Shown: positions 20,526 through 30,838, counted from the first letter of the stretch. The stretch is 64,000 nucleotides of DNA from Fidelibacterota bacterium (GCA_030748955.1 JASMKZ010000003.1:1-64000); one strand, 5' to 3'. The notes: a model not told the origin generated them from the sequence alone. Program-made: numbers and translations.

Positions 20526-23315
20526 TCAGCCAGTGGTTTGCATTGCAGCTGCAATAGCATTAATGCTGAGGAAAATAGACTGCTGGAGGCTTTCTTTTTT
20601 CTTTGATTCGTTTTGTGAACGTTCAAGAAGCTCCACTTGGATCAAGTTAAGGACATCAGTAAAGGGATTTCGAAAACTGATAGATCGTTCTATGACCGGA
20701 TTACGTTGCAAGAGTGCTTCATGTTCTGAAATTTTCAGATAAGCATCTTCAACCTTTTTGAATTCAATTTCTATGGTTTTAAAGAAATGATTCTCTCGGT
20801 TTAATTCATTATAACAATGGGATATTTGCAATCGACACCGCGCCATCTCAAAAGTAATATTCCTTAATAGTAATTGGAAAAAAGTAGAATGATTATATAA
20901 TTTTCTTAATTGTATTAGCCCCTCATCCTTTTCTAACCAACATTCCAATGCTGATCCCATGCCGAACCAACCGGTAATATTTGTTCGAGTCTGAACCCAT
21001 GAAAACACCCAAGGTATTGCACGTAGACTATCAAAATCAACTTCGGAATTATTATTGAGTTTTTTTCGAGATACAGGACGTGATGCCAATGGCAAATTTG
21101 ATATATGATGGATCGGAGTACAATCAATAAAGAAATTCCAACAGGAATCAGAGAACACTTTGTCCCTGTAAACGGACATGGAATGGGCTGTGAGTTTCTT
21201 AATAATTTCCAACTCTTCTTTTGAATCATCTAGATTAGATTCAGCTAGTCCCACCAAAACCGCATTAGTAATCTGCTCTAAGTGGCGTTTGGCAATCCTA
21301 TCCAAGGCATACCTATAGGAGATAACTTCGCCTTGTTCAGTCATGCGAATACGACCGTTACGACAACTCGCGGGATGAGCCAATATGGCCTTGTTAGAAC
21401 GACCTCCTCCTCGGCTAACGGAGCCTCCCCGTCCATGGAACAGTCGAAAGTCCACACCATGATTTTCAAGTATTTTAGAAATTTTTCGTTGAGCAGATTG
21501 TAATGCCCAGTTGGCCATGCCAATACCACCATCCTTATTACTGTCTGAGTACCCTAACATGATCTCCTGAAATTCTCCCCGTGATTTAATATGGGCACGG
21601 ATCAAGGGATTGGTCATAATATTTTCCATAAGCATGTTAACATTTTCAAGATCTTCTATAGTTTCAAACAAGGGAACCACATCTAAGGGTAAATGAACCT
21701 CGTCTTTAACAGTGGATAGTAGCCCAGTTTCAAAGGCTAGATAGAACACCTCCAAAATATCACTTTCAGAATGCGTCATACTAATAATGTATGATTGAAT
21801 CGACTGAGAATCAATAAATAGCTCCGTGGCAATAGCTCGAAAGGTATGGATGAGCTCTTGTGTTTTATCAGAATATACCATCAAATCCTCATCAATATGT
21901 TTCTTACCGTCCTGAATTAGATATGTTAAGGCATTACACCTTTCCTCTTCATCTAATTCAAGATAGTCTATGGCAAGTGATGAGATGTTTAATATTTCAC
22001 TAATGGCTCCTTCATGGATATCTGAATGCTGACGTATATCCATAGTCATTAAAGAGAAACCAAATGTACGAGCCTGAATAATAAGATTGTCCAAAACCGT
22101 GCTGTAAATTTGCGTATTACCAATAGATTCTATCGCCGTTTTAATTAACTCCAAATCGATGATAAATGCCTCTGCTGAATACTGCATATTTTTATTGATG
22201 GAGAGTGCATTTTGTGAAAGTTTTAGCTTTTCCTGAATGCAGATCACTTTTAGACGAAAAGGTTCCAATTGGCTTGTTAATTGTTGTACTTCATCCAATT
22301 CAATAAGTGTAAGATCATCTTGGATAGATGATAATAGTTCAGCAGGTATTATTGATTTACGGGCAGAAATACTCAACTCTTCTCGAAGCTCCTCTAATGC
22401 TGAAAAATATTTACGGAAAACACCTCTTCGCTGAATTCGAAATGCTTCCTGAGTGATATCTGAAGTTACAGAAGGATTACCGTCACGATCACCGCCAATC
22501 CAGGTTCTATATCTTAGAAATGTTGGGATATGAGGCACTTCCCCATAATACATCTGGAAGGCTGTTTTAAAATCACGATACAATGTAGGTATTGCATTCC
22601 AAATAGTTTCCTGACAGAAGTAAAGTCCATAGCGAACTTCATCTAGCACAGTAATTCGTTCAGTGCGTATTTCATCAGTTAGCAGCAGTAAATTTAATTG
22701 CTGTTTCATTTGTATTTTAACATCTTCCCGTTCACGGTTTCCCAATGTGCCGAAGAGGTATTTTTCCATTAGTTGAGTAATCAATTTCTGCTTATTCATT
22801 ACCGACCGCCGCCGAGCCTCTGTTGGATGGGCAGTGAGAGTAGGTTGAATATCAAGCCGGTTCAAAAATGCAACAGCATCAGAATATGAAAAACCATCTT
22901 CAGCAAGTTTTTTCACTGCTTCAAAAATGGAATCTGGGCGAGGCATGGCTTTGGTGGCATCATTCCCACGGATGCGGTTGATCCGTGAAATCTCTAATAG
23001 TTCAGCCTGATTTAGCAGATGGAAGAAAATTGTGAGAATTTTTAAGACTTGGTCCAGCTCTTCTTGTTCCCAGAGGGTAAAATATTTTCGAGCATGGTCA
23101 GGATCAAAATCATCAGCATTAGTTTGGATTAATTCTGATAAAATAGGAATTAGTTTCGGAAATGCAGTATATTCATCACAATCTAACACTTCATCCATTA
23201 ATTCAGCAATGCAGGTGACTGAAGTAGCCATAGATTGTGATAATTGGCATTCTTCAGAAAATGTGTGGACTAATTTTGCAAAGGTCATATTTTTAGCAAC
23301 ACCTGTCAAGATCAT
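20526..23315 (-). CDS. ppc: Phosphoenolpyruvate carboxylase
   Basis: 929 aa; LTAHPTEARRRSVMNKQ, GGDRDGNPSVT, MLGYSDSNKDGG, FHGRGGSVSRGGG, ITGWFGMGSAL. Confidence 0.96.
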   Translation of the reverse strand: MILTGVAKNMTFAKLVHTFSEECQLSQSMATSVTCIAELMDEVLDCDEYTAFPKLIPILSELIQTNADDFDPDHARKYFTLWEQEELDQVLKILTIFFHLLNQAELLEISRINRIRGNDATKAMPRPDSIFEAVKKLAEDGFSYSDAVAFLNRLDIQPTLTAHPTEARRRSVMNKQKLITQLMEKYLFGTLGNREREDVKIQMKQQLNLLLLTDEIRTERITVLDEVRYGLYFCQETIWNAIPTLYRDFKTAFQMYYGEVPHIPTFLRYRTWIGGDRDGNPSVTSDITQEAFRIQRRGVFRKYFSALEELREELSISARKSIIPAELLSSIQDDLTLIELDEVQQLTSQLEPFRLKVICIQEKLKLSQNALSINKNMQYSAEAFIIDLELIKTAIESIGNTQIYSTVLDNLIIQARTFGFSLMTMDIRQHSDIHEGAISEILNISSLAIDYLELDEEERCNALTYLIQDGKKHIDEDLMVYSDKTQELIHTFRAIATELFIDSQSIQSYIISMTHSESDILEVFYLAFETGLLSTVKDEVHLPLDVVPLFETIEDLENVNMLMENIMTNPLIRAHIKSRGEFQEIMLGYSDSNKDGGIGMANWALQSAQRKISKILENHGVDFRLFHGRGGSVSRGGGRSNKAILAHPASCRNGRIRMTEQGEVISYRYALDRIAKRHLEQITNAVLVGLAESNLDDSKEELEIIKKLTAHSMSVYRDKVFSDSCWNFFIDCTPIHHISNLPLASRPVSRKKLNNNSEVDFDSLRAIPWVFSWVQTRTNITGWFGMGSALECWLEKDEGLIQLRKLYNHSTFFQLLLRNITFEMARCRLQISHCYNELNRENHFFKTIEIEFKKVEDAYLKISEHEALLQRNPVIERSISFRNPFTDVLNLIQVELLERSQNESKKKESLQQSIFLSINAIAAAMQTTG

Positions 23316-23392
23316 TAATAATAAATATCACAAGCACTAATAATTTGGCTTGGCTTAAGAAATTAGAATTGCGTGTAAGGTTCATATCCATA

Positions 23393-24499
23393 CTACAAAT
23401 GTATATATCCCTTATGAACTAGAAGTTCAGCAGTTAATATGGCACCGCCAGCAGCACCTCTTATAGTATTGTGGGAAAGCGCAACATAACGAATATCAAA
23501 GAACTTATCTTCAGCCAAACGGCCAACTGAAATAGCCATTCCCTTTCCCAAATTACAATCCATTCTGGGCTGCGGCCGGTTCTCTTCTTCAAAATAATAA
23601 ATGGGGACTTCTGGAGCCATGGGGAATTGTTCAATCTGAGGAATTGATTTAAAGTTTTTCCAGATAGATTTAATCATATCTAATGATGGCTTCTTATTTT
23701 TAAAATTAATACTAACAACAGCAGTATGCCCATCAACCACAGGTACGCGTGTACAGATTGATGATATTTCTATTCTATCTGTATTCTCAATCCCTGATTC
23801 TGTTATTCTACCTAATATTTTTAATGGCTCTTTCTCTGTTTTTTCTTCTTCTCCACTAATAAATGGAATTACATTTTCTTTAAATTCCTGAGCTATCAAG
23901 ACTTTTTTTCCTCCGCCGGAAAGGGCTTGGAGTGTTGTTACATGTACTTGGTCTACTGGAAATCCTGCTTCCTCCAAGGCCGTTAATGTAACTAAATATG
24001 TCTGAAGTGAGCAATTTGGTTTTACTGCAACAAAACCATTTTTGGGAAGACCTCGATTAGTTTGTTGGATCGGTATTATGTCAGCATGATCTGCATTAAT
24101 TTCCGGGATAATCATCGGGACATCACTTGTCCAACGATTGGCAGAGCTATTACTGATAACAGGATAACCTTTTCCAGCATATTCAAATTCCAGATTACTC
24201 GTGTCATTTTTTATCGGCAAATCCATTGCTGAAAATATGCACTGAATGCCTACGGGGAATTCATCAAGATTTTGGACATCTCGAACCACCAGATTTTCAA
24301 CAGAAGATGGTATTTTATCCGGCATCAGCCAATTGTCACCTACTGCTTCAATATATCTGTTTCCTGCAGAGCGAGGAGACGCAGCAACATCTACAACATC
24401 AAACCAGGGATGGTTGGATAGTAATCGTATATAATTTTGCCCCACCATTCCGGTGGCGCCTAATACACTTACATTAATATTATTTGTCACTTTATCCAT
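23393..24499 (-). CDS. asd: Aspartate-semialdehyde dehydrogenase
   Basis: 368 aa; VSVLGATGMVGQNYIRLL, VAVKPNCSLQTYLVTL, HTAVVSINF. Confidence 0.92.
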   Translation of the reverse strand: MDKVTNNINVSVLGATGMVGQNYIRLLSNHPWFDVVDVAASPRSAGNRYIEAVGDNWLMPDKIPSSVENLVVRDVQNLDEFPVGIQCIFSAMDLPIKNDTSNLEFEYAGKGYPVISNSSANRWTSDVPMIIPEINADHADIIPIQQTNRGLPKNGFVAVKPNCSLQTYLVTLTALEEAGFPVDQVHVTTLQALSGGGKKVLIAQEFKENVIPFISGEEEKTEKEPLKILGRITESGIENTDRIEISSICTRVPVVDGHTAVVSINFKNKKPSLDMIKSIWKNFKSIPQIEQFPMAPEVPIYYFEEENRPQPRMDCNLGKGMAISVGRLAEDKFFDIRYVALSHNTIRGAAGGAILTAELLVHKGYIHL

Positions 24500-26921
24500 C
24501 TACTAGGCATGATTGTATATCATAAAATACACCAGCGGCAGTAACAGATGCGCCAGCTCCATGGCCTTTGATCACCAGAGGCACATCATTATATCTATTG
24601 GATCTTAACACTATAAGATTCTCTCTCCCTTTCTGATTATAGAACGGACTTTCAGTAGAAACTTCTTCTAATCCGACCTTTGCCTTTTTTCCGTCCCAGG
24701 ATCCAATATAACGTAATACTTTCTGCTTTGATCTGGCCTTGTCAAATCGCTTCAGAATAAGCTCATCAAAATCAGCCAATTCATTTATAAATTCATCTAC
24801 CGATAGCTCTAGATTCAATCCATCTGGAATCAAGCTATCTACCGATATATCATTCAATTCTAATTTTACTCCTGCTTCCCGAGCTAATATTAATATTTTT
24901 CTGGCCACATCCATACCGCTTAAATCTTCACGGGGGTCAGGCTCAGTGTACCCTTTTCCCCTGGCATCCTTGATGAGCATACTGAATGGTTTTTTACCAT
25001 CAAAAGTATTAAATAAATAACTCAGCGTTCCTGAAAGAACGCCTTCAATACTTAATATTTTGTCACCTGTTGCAGTAAGTCTCTGCAATGTACTAATTAT
25101 TGGAAGTCCAGCTCCAACATTAGTTTCATATCGAAATTGTACATTATTATTTTGGGCTGTATTCCGAATCGAATGATAATAATCTAGGTCAAGGGTATTT
25201 GCGATTTTATTTGCAGTCACCACTGAAAAACCTCGACTTAAAATATTTACATATTCTTTTGAGATCGATTCACTGGCAGTGCAATCTACAAATATTTTTT
25301 GTTTCGATCCTTGCCCACCATTAGTACTGACAAAATCCTCAAGTTCAAATAGAATACCTGTTTTATTCAAATCATCCTTTGTGGTGACCAAATTTACCCT
25401 ATCATTTCCAATAAGCATTTTTTTACTTGAGCCCAGAGCATGTACAGAAATCCTCTGAGGACTTTCTTTTCTAATAATATCCAGTAATTCACTGCCAACC
25501 GTTCCTACTCCCAACAGATAAATATCAGCAACATTATCATTTTTATCAAAATATTCAGAATGTAATACTTTTAGTGCTTGATTCACATCTTCATCATGCA
25601 CAATAAAAGAGATATTGCGTTCCGATGATCCTTGTGCAATGGCAATTACGTTTATATTATTTTTCCCCAATGTACTAAATACACGGCCAGAAACACCCGA
25701 TGTGTGACGCATCTCTTCACCAACTACGGCTATTAGTGATAGATTATTTTCTACTTTTATTTTATCGATATAATGATTTTTTAATTCAAGGCTAAATTCA
25801 CTTTCAAGTGTCTTTACAGTTTTGGATATCCATTTTGGTTTAATAGCAAAACAAATGGAATGTTCACTAAAAGCTTGAGATACCAGAATGATATTGATAT
25901 TTTCGTTTGCCAGTGAAGAAAATATTCGTCCAATTATACCTTTCATACCCACCATACCAGCACCTTGAAGACGGATCAGTGTTACATTAGACATGGAAGA
26001 AATAGCAACCACACTATTACCTTTTTTTGTTCGATCTTTAGAAATAATAGTACCCGTTTGATCAGGCTTAAATGTGTTCTTTATTACAATAGGTATATTT
26101 TTGTACAGCGCTGGTATCATGGTCGGAGGGAAAATAACTTTGGCTCCAGCGTGTGCTAATTCCATTGCTTCTTCATAGGTCAATTTATGTACAACTTCTG
26201 CTTGGCTAATAATATTAGGGTCAGCAGATAGGATACCATCCACATCTGTCCAGATTTCAATTATTTCAGCATTTAATGCCGCTCCAAATATAGCTGCCGT
26301 ATAATCTGAACCGTTTCTACCTAAAGTTGTAGTTTCTCCAGAAACAGTGGCACCTAGAAAACCGGTTATAATTTGCGTACTTGTTATATTATTAAAATAA
26401 TCGCGAATCTTATCGTATGAATCCTGATAATGCACATAGGCATACCCGAATTGGTCATCAGTTAGAACCACTTTTCTTGAATCTAACTGCTGAGAAGGCA
26501 AACCAATTTGGGATAAATAGCCTGCAAGTATTGTGGTAGATAGTAATTCGCCATAAGAGAGAATTTTATCAAGCAATTGGGTTGTGAGGTGTTTTTCTTT
26601 TGATATAACAGATAAATCGAATTTCAGGCCTCTAAAATACTCATCGATCGTAGATACAATTTCATCTTTATCATTTATTAATAACTTAATTAAACATTTC
26701 TTATGTTTCTTGGTCAAAGCATCAAGGCTGGAATCAAAATGATTCCCTGCAGCTGCTGTTTCAGCCATGGTTTTCAATGAATTTGTAACACCAGATAAAG
26801 CAGACACTACTATACTAACTTCACTGCATTTTCTCGAATCTTTTATGATACTGGATACATGCCGGATTTTATCTGCATCAGCTATAGACGAACCACCAAA
26901 CTTTAATATTTTCATAGACAT
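24492..26921 (-). CDS. thrA: Bifunctional aspartokinase / homoserine dehydrogenase
   Basis: 809 aa; KILKFGGSSIADADKI, ACT repeats, then HSD domain GVGTVGSELLDII...ANKIAN...EGVLSGTLSYLFN. Confidence 0.95.
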   Translation of the reverse strand: MSMKILKFGGSSIADADKIRHVSSIIKDSRKCSEVSIVVSALSGVTNSLKTMAETAAAGNHFDSSLDALTKKHKKCLIKLLINDKDEIVSTIDEYFRGLKFDLSVISKEKHLTTQLLDKILSYGELLSTTILAGYLSQIGLPSQQLDSRKVVLTDDQFGYAYVHYQDSYDKIRDYFNNITSTQIITGFLGATVSGETTTLGRNGSDYTAAIFGAALNAEIIEIWTDVDGILSADPNIISQAEVVHKLTYEEAMELAHAGAKVIFPPTMIPALYKNIPIVIKNTFKPDQTGTIISKDRTKKGNSVVAISSMSNVTLIRLQGAGMVGMKGIIGRIFSSLANENINIILVSQAFSEHSICFAIKPKWISKTVKTLESEFSLELKNHYIDKIKVENNLSLIAVVGEEMRHTSGVSGRVFSTLGKNNINVIAIAQGSSERNISFIVHDEDVNQALKVLHSEYFDKNDNVADIYLLGVGTVGSELLDIIRKESPQRISVHALGSSKKMLIGNDRVNLVTTKDDLNKTGILFELEDFVSTNGGQGSKQKIFVDCTASESISKEYVNILSRGFSVVTANKIANTLDLDYYHSIRNTAQNNNVQFRYETNVGAGLPIISTLQRLTATGDKILSIEGVLSGTLSYLFNTFDGKKPFSMLIKDARGKGYTEPDPREDLSGMDVARKILILAREAGVKLELNDISVDSLIPDGLNLELSVDEFINELADFDELILKRFDKARSKQKVLRYIGSWDGKKAKVGLEEVSTESPFYNQKGRENLIVLRSNRYNDVPLVIKGHGAGASVTAAGVFYDIQSCLVDG

Positions 26922-26965
26922 ATAAGAGCTATATTAATACTAATTTCAGATTACATTAATGACAT

Positions 26966-27000
26966 GTACGGGCCTGTGTGTGCTACTCACAGACCCGTAC
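26966..27000 (-). promoter_or_regulatory. Stable intergenic RNA hairpin between glnB and thrA
   Basis: Minus strand GTACGGGTCTGTG / CACAGGCCCGTAC: 13-bp stem with one G-U pair. On the plus strand that pair is a C-A mismatch, favouring minus-strand RNA. No U tract follows. Confidence 0.6.
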
Positions 27001-27024
27001 TTGGAGAAACCAACATGAAGAACG

Positions 27025-27369
27025 TTATCCTATTGCTTTTGTCCCCGTTTCACCGGATCTAATGCGGATGCATTCGTCTATTGGAAGAACAAATATTTTA
27101 CCGCGGCCTTTGTCACCATCCTTTTTAGCCACTGTAGTAATCGATTCAATTACAGCATCTACAAACTCATCATTAACCGCTATTTCCAGTCGTACCTTAT
27201 TTAGCAATTTAATTTCATGGGCAACCCCTCTGTATACTTCCTGCAAGGGATATTCTACTCCCTGTCCCTTAGCATTGGTTACCGTAAATTTGTAGATTTT
27301 TCTCTTTAAGAGCTCTTCCTTAATTTCTGGAAGCTCTTCTGGTTGAATGACTGCAATAATTAATTTCAT
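27025..27369 (-). CDS. glnB: Nitrogen regulatory protein P-II family
   Basis: 114 aa; MKLIIAVIQPEELPEIKEEL...GDKGRGKIFVLPIDECIRIRSGETGTKAI; adjacent to amt. Confidence 0.9.
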   Translation of the reverse strand: MKLIIAVIQPEELPEIKEELLKRKIYKFTVTNAKGQGVEYPLQEVYRGVAHEIKLLNKVRLEIAVNDEFVDAVIESITTVAKKDGDKGRGKIFVLPIDECIRIRSGETGTKAIG

Positions 27370-27378
27370 AATTGTCTC

Positions 27379-28677
27379 CTATTCTACTGTAAAGATTTGG
27401 AATCCAGCGTACGATTCTTCATTATGCTCACTAATATCAAGCCCAATTAATTCTTCTTCCTCAGTTACCCGTAATCCCATTACTTGCTTTACGATTTGAA
27501 AAATAATAATTGAACTTATTAAACAGAAAGCACCATATCCCAATACTCCAATTGCTTGGGTTAACACTGATTTCGAACTAAAAATACCAACGGCCAATGT
27601 GCCCCATATCCCGCATATTAAATGAACAGAAATAGCCCCTACTGGATCATCAATTTTAAGTTTATCCAACTGTATTACAGATATTACAACTATAATTCCA
27701 GCAATTAAACCTACTAAAACAGAATACATTGGGCTTATTAAATCAGCACCTGCAGTAATTCCAACTAAACCTGCTAGAGAACCATTTAATATCATGGATA
27801 GATCTGGTTTTTTTGATATAATTGTAGATGTAATCATCGCACCTATTACGCCTGCTGCTGCAGCTAGCGTTGTGGTTACAAATACAAGGGAAACTCCGCC
27901 CGGATCTGCTGAAAGCACAGAGCCACCATTAAACCCATACCAGCCAAACCAAAGTAAAAATACACCAATAGTTGCTAGTGGGAAATTATGTCCAAGAATA
28001 GGATTAATTTTCCCATTCTTCGTATATTTTCCTAAACGTGGCCCTAACGTGTATGCACCTACTAGGGCTGCCCAGCCGCCAACACTGTGCACTAATGTTG
28101 AACCTGCAAAATCATGAAAGCCCATAGCACTTAACCAACCTCCACCCCATTGCCATGATCCTGCAATTGGGTAGATAAGTGCGACATAAATTGTGGAAAA
28201 TACCAAGAAACTATTTAGCTTGATTCTTTCCGCTACTGCACCTGATACAATGGTTGCTGCTGTTGCTGCAAACATGGCTTGGAAAATAAAATCAGTCCAA
28301 TAAGTATAGGCACCGTCTGCATATCCTATTAATCCTGCGGCCCCTTCCGGCGCACTAATTCCGAAACCAGCAAAACCAAAATATCCATTAAAGTCACCCG
28401 GATACATTAGATTGAAGCCACAAGCAGCATACGTCAATATTCCAATAGCAACAATACTAACATTTTTAAACAGAATATTTACAGTGTTTTTTGATCTGGT
28501 AAGACCCGATTCCAGAGCTGCAAACCCCAGATGCATGATAAATACTAGAAAAGCTGATATCAACATCCATGTATTGTTAACAGTAAAAATGGCATCTGCT
28601 GCTGTCGGTCCACCTTCTGCAAAAAGCAGAGAGCCTGACAGGCACATCACCATTAATAATATGTATTTATTTTTCAT
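27379..28677 (-). CDS. amt: Ammonium transporter
   Basis: 432 aa polytopic protein; FQAMFAATAATIVSGAVAERIKLNSFL, DFAGSTLVHSVGGWAALVGAYTLGPR. Confidence 0.96.
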   Translation of the reverse strand: MKNKYILLMVMCLSGSLLFAEGGPTAADAIFTVNNTWMLISAFLVFIMHLGFAALESGLTRSKNTVNILFKNVSIVAIGILTYAACGFNLMYPGDFNGYFGFAGFGISAPEGAAGLIGYADGAYTYWTDFIFQAMFAATAATIVSGAVAERIKLNSFLVFSTIYVALIYPIAGSWQWGGGWLSAMGFHDFAGSTLVHSVGGWAALVGAYTLGPRLGKYTKNGKINPILGHNFPLATIGVFLLWFGWYGFNGGSVLSADPGGVSLVFVTTTLAAAAGVIGAMITSTIISKKPDLSMILNGSLAGLVGITAGADLISPMYSVLVGLIAGIIVVISVIQLDKLKIDDPVGAISVHLICGIWGTLAVGIFSSKSVLTQAIGVLGYGAFCLISSIIIFQIVKQVMGLRVTEEEELIGLDISEHNEESYAGFQIFTVE

Positions 28678-28691
28678 TTTTCAATCTCCTA

Positions 28692-29342
28692 TTAAAAGTT
28701 AACACCAAATACAAGAAATGATGTTTCCTGATTAGGATTTATAATGTATGATGCGGAGAAATTATCTCTGCTGGCAGATACACCAATACTCACGGGGGCA
28801 AATTCACCATCAGTAGAATAGGCGCCATTGCCTAATCCCAATGAAAACGCACCATATGTTAGCTCAAGGTAGGTTGAATTATCATCATCGCCACTCACAT
28901 TAGCTGCCGCTAATACAGAAACAGGTCCTACATCGGCACCAGCACTAAGTTCAATAGTATGTTTATCTACATTCAAGAGTGAATCGGTTCCGGCATAAGC
29001 AGGAAAGAAATAATCTGTCACTGTTAGACCAACAGGGCCCACAGTGGTTGATGCATATAGATCACATTCATTTCCGCTCGCTTCAGTTACCATATTATCA
29101 TCACCTTCATCATTTTGGGTCCCATCGAAATATAGACCTGGACTAATTGACCAAGATCCCCAGGCACCTACAGTAATTGGACCTACTGCTGTTTCAATGC
29201 CCGGCTGCACAGCGGCTGCATTTCCATAATCAGTTCCACGCCACACATAGCGGCTTACCACATCTGCTCCAATGGTCACCTCCCCGTATAACATAGATAA
29301 TACCAATAATGAATACATAATTGATAAGGTAAAAACTCTCAT
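28692..29342 (-). CDS. TorF-family-like putative porin
   Basis: 216 aa, signal peptide, beta-rich (SRYVWRGTDYGNAAAVQPGIE...; ends SFLVFGVNF); next to amt/glnB. Confidence 0.65.
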   Translation of the reverse strand: MRVFTLSIMYSLLVLSMLYGEVTIGADVVSRYVWRGTDYGNAAAVQPGIETAVGPITVGAWGSWSISPGLYFDGTQNDEGDDNMVTEASGNECDLYASTTVGPVGLTVTDYFFPAYAGTDSLLNVDKHTIELSAGADVGPVSVLAAANVSGDDDNSTYLELTYGAFSLGLGNGAYSTDGEFAPVSIGVSASRDNFSASYIINPNQETSFLVFGVNF

Positions 29343-29601
29343 TTTACTATCTCCTTTTATAATTTATGAATTATTTAATTTAGACTATTAACTATTTACA
29401 ATTAATAATCAACTACATTATATTATTAAGCATATCTAATATAATGCAATATATATTTAGATTTATCTATCTATGTCCTTATTATTTTAGTATTATTATC
29501 ATATATGCCTTATTATATTAGTTTGGCTATTTATAGATTTGAGGAGGTGCTTTCAGCGCTAGAAAAAGCAACCGGAAATAGAGGTTTTAAGCTGTTAGAT
29601 T

Positions 29602-29686
29602 AGAATGAGCGTCTAATTATTTACTACTTAAATATATGCAAACTGGGTTAGGAAGGAAAAATTGGAGAGGTGGGTTTAGCTGCCAA
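29602..29686. repeat. Dispersed direct repeat, copy 1
   Basis: agaatgagcgtctaattatttactac...ggaaggaaaaattggagaggtgggttta; about 80% identical by eye to 30755-30838. Confidence 0.8.
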
Positions 29687-29732
29687 GACAGTAATATCTA
29701 ATAAGTTTTTGTTAATTGATTTAACTGATTAT

Positions 29733-29779
29733 TAGATTAGGAAGGACGAACTGGAGAAGCGGGTTTAAGTGCTGCTCCA
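29733..29779. repeat. Dispersed direct repeat, partial copy
   Basis: tagattaggaaggacgaactggagaagcgggttta matches the 3' half of copy 1. Confidence 0.6.
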
Positions 29780-29806
29780 AAAGTAGGAGTAGAGTTCAGT
29801 TTGAAG

Positions 29807-30022
29807 CTATCTCGAATTCCTATCTTCATTATTTTTTTCAGATGCAGCCTTTAATGTTTTTCTATCACTACAATGGTCAAGACAATAGCTATGCTTATTG
29901 TTTGTAATTACAGCAGGCTTGTTGCACCGTGAACATGATACGTAAAATTTTCCATTTTTAACTAATCCTTTTTTAACATTTTTACCCTCAATAAAATGGA
30001 AATAGCAGTAGACATAGCTCAC
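29807..30022 (-). CDS. Small CxxC-containing (zinc-ribbon-like) hypothetical protein
   Basis: 71 aa; CSRCNKPAVITNNKHSYCLDHC. Confidence 0.5.
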   Translation of the reverse strand: MSYVYCYFHFIEGKNVKKGLVKNGKFYVSCSRCNKPAVITNNKHSYCLDHCSDRKTLKAASEKNNEDRNSR

Positions 30023-30113
30023 AAAAGAGAGGAGGAGAAGTCTACTGCTACAAATGAAAACAAATAACCATTTACCCTAACAGTTAAATAAGTTTTGCTC
30101 TCTAAGGATAAAT

Positions 30114-30125
30114 GTAAGTACTTAC
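30114..30125. promoter_or_regulatory. Perfect 12-bp palindrome GTAAGTACTTAC, candidate TetR-type operator
   Basis: Lies between tetR (stop 30149) and the small ORF starting at 30022. Confidence 0.45.
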
Positions 30126-30148
30126 TAACATACAATGCAATATATTTT

Positions 30149-30733
30149 TTATTTAAGAGACCTTAGAAAATTATCAATACCAATCTCTATGATTTGGTCA
30201 AAATCATATGTTTTAACTTCTCTTAATAGAAATACATTTTGTACAATATTAAAAAAACCAATACTATTTATTAAAAGTTTTACGGTAATATCGCTATTAA
30301 CTTCTTTCCTGTACCCCCAATGCTTCTTACCATAGTCAACTATTTGCTCAATGGGTCCAGCTATTTGGCTCTCATATATAGCAGCATATTTAAAAAAGGT
30401 TTTTTTTCTGTACATCCCTATATATAAGAAAATTTTAAATAGCTTCCTTTGGAGTGGGTCAGATTTGATTGCTTTTGTAAAAAATTTAATTAACTCAGTC
30501 CTAAAATTTTCTTCACTATTAATATTAAGTGATTCAAAGCCAACAATCATTTTGAAAAACTTATCTGTAAGAATATCTAAAAGAGATTCTTTATTAGTGA
30601 AGTGCCTAAATAGAGTGACCTCAGCAACCCCAGATTCTTCTGCAATTTCCTTAGTTGAAATCTGTTGGAATGGCTTTTTATCAATTAAAGAAAGTGTACC
30701 ATCAAGCAACTTATCTTTTGTTTCTTTAGACAT
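30149..30733 (-). CDS. TetR/AcrR family transcriptional regulator
   Basis: 194 aa; STKEIAEESGVAEVTLFRHFTNKESLLDIL HTH. Confidence 0.9.
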   Translation of the reverse strand: MSKETKDKLLDGTLSLIDKKPFQQISTKEIAEESGVAEVTLFRHFTNKESLLDILTDKFFKMIVGFESLNINSEENFRTELIKFFTKAIKSDPLQRKLFKIFLYIGMYRKKTFFKYAAIYESQIAGPIEQIVDYGKKHWGYRKEVNSDITVKLLINSIGFFNIVQNVFLLREVKTYDFDQIIEIGIDNFLRSLK

Positions 30734-30754
30734 TTAGTAATTTACAAACATCCA

Positions 30755-30838
30755 TCAGAATAAGCGCCTAATTATTTACTACTGAGATACATACAAACTG
30801 GATTTGGAAGGAAAAATTGGAGAGGTAGGCTTAACTGT
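30755..30838. repeat. Dispersed direct repeat, copy 2
   Basis: agaataagcgcctaattatttactac...ggaaggaaaaattggagaggtaggctta; abuts the stop of the adjacent GH16 gene. Confidence 0.8.

Noticed and set aside
27002-27021. Possible Thr leader peptide before thrA (MLVSPSTGL*)
   Set aside because: Only nine codons and not enriched in Thr/Ile, so not credible as an attenuation leader.
29602-29779. Three short repeat copies considered as a CRISPR-like array
   Set aside because: Irregular spacing, imperfect copies, no constant-length spacers, no cas genes.
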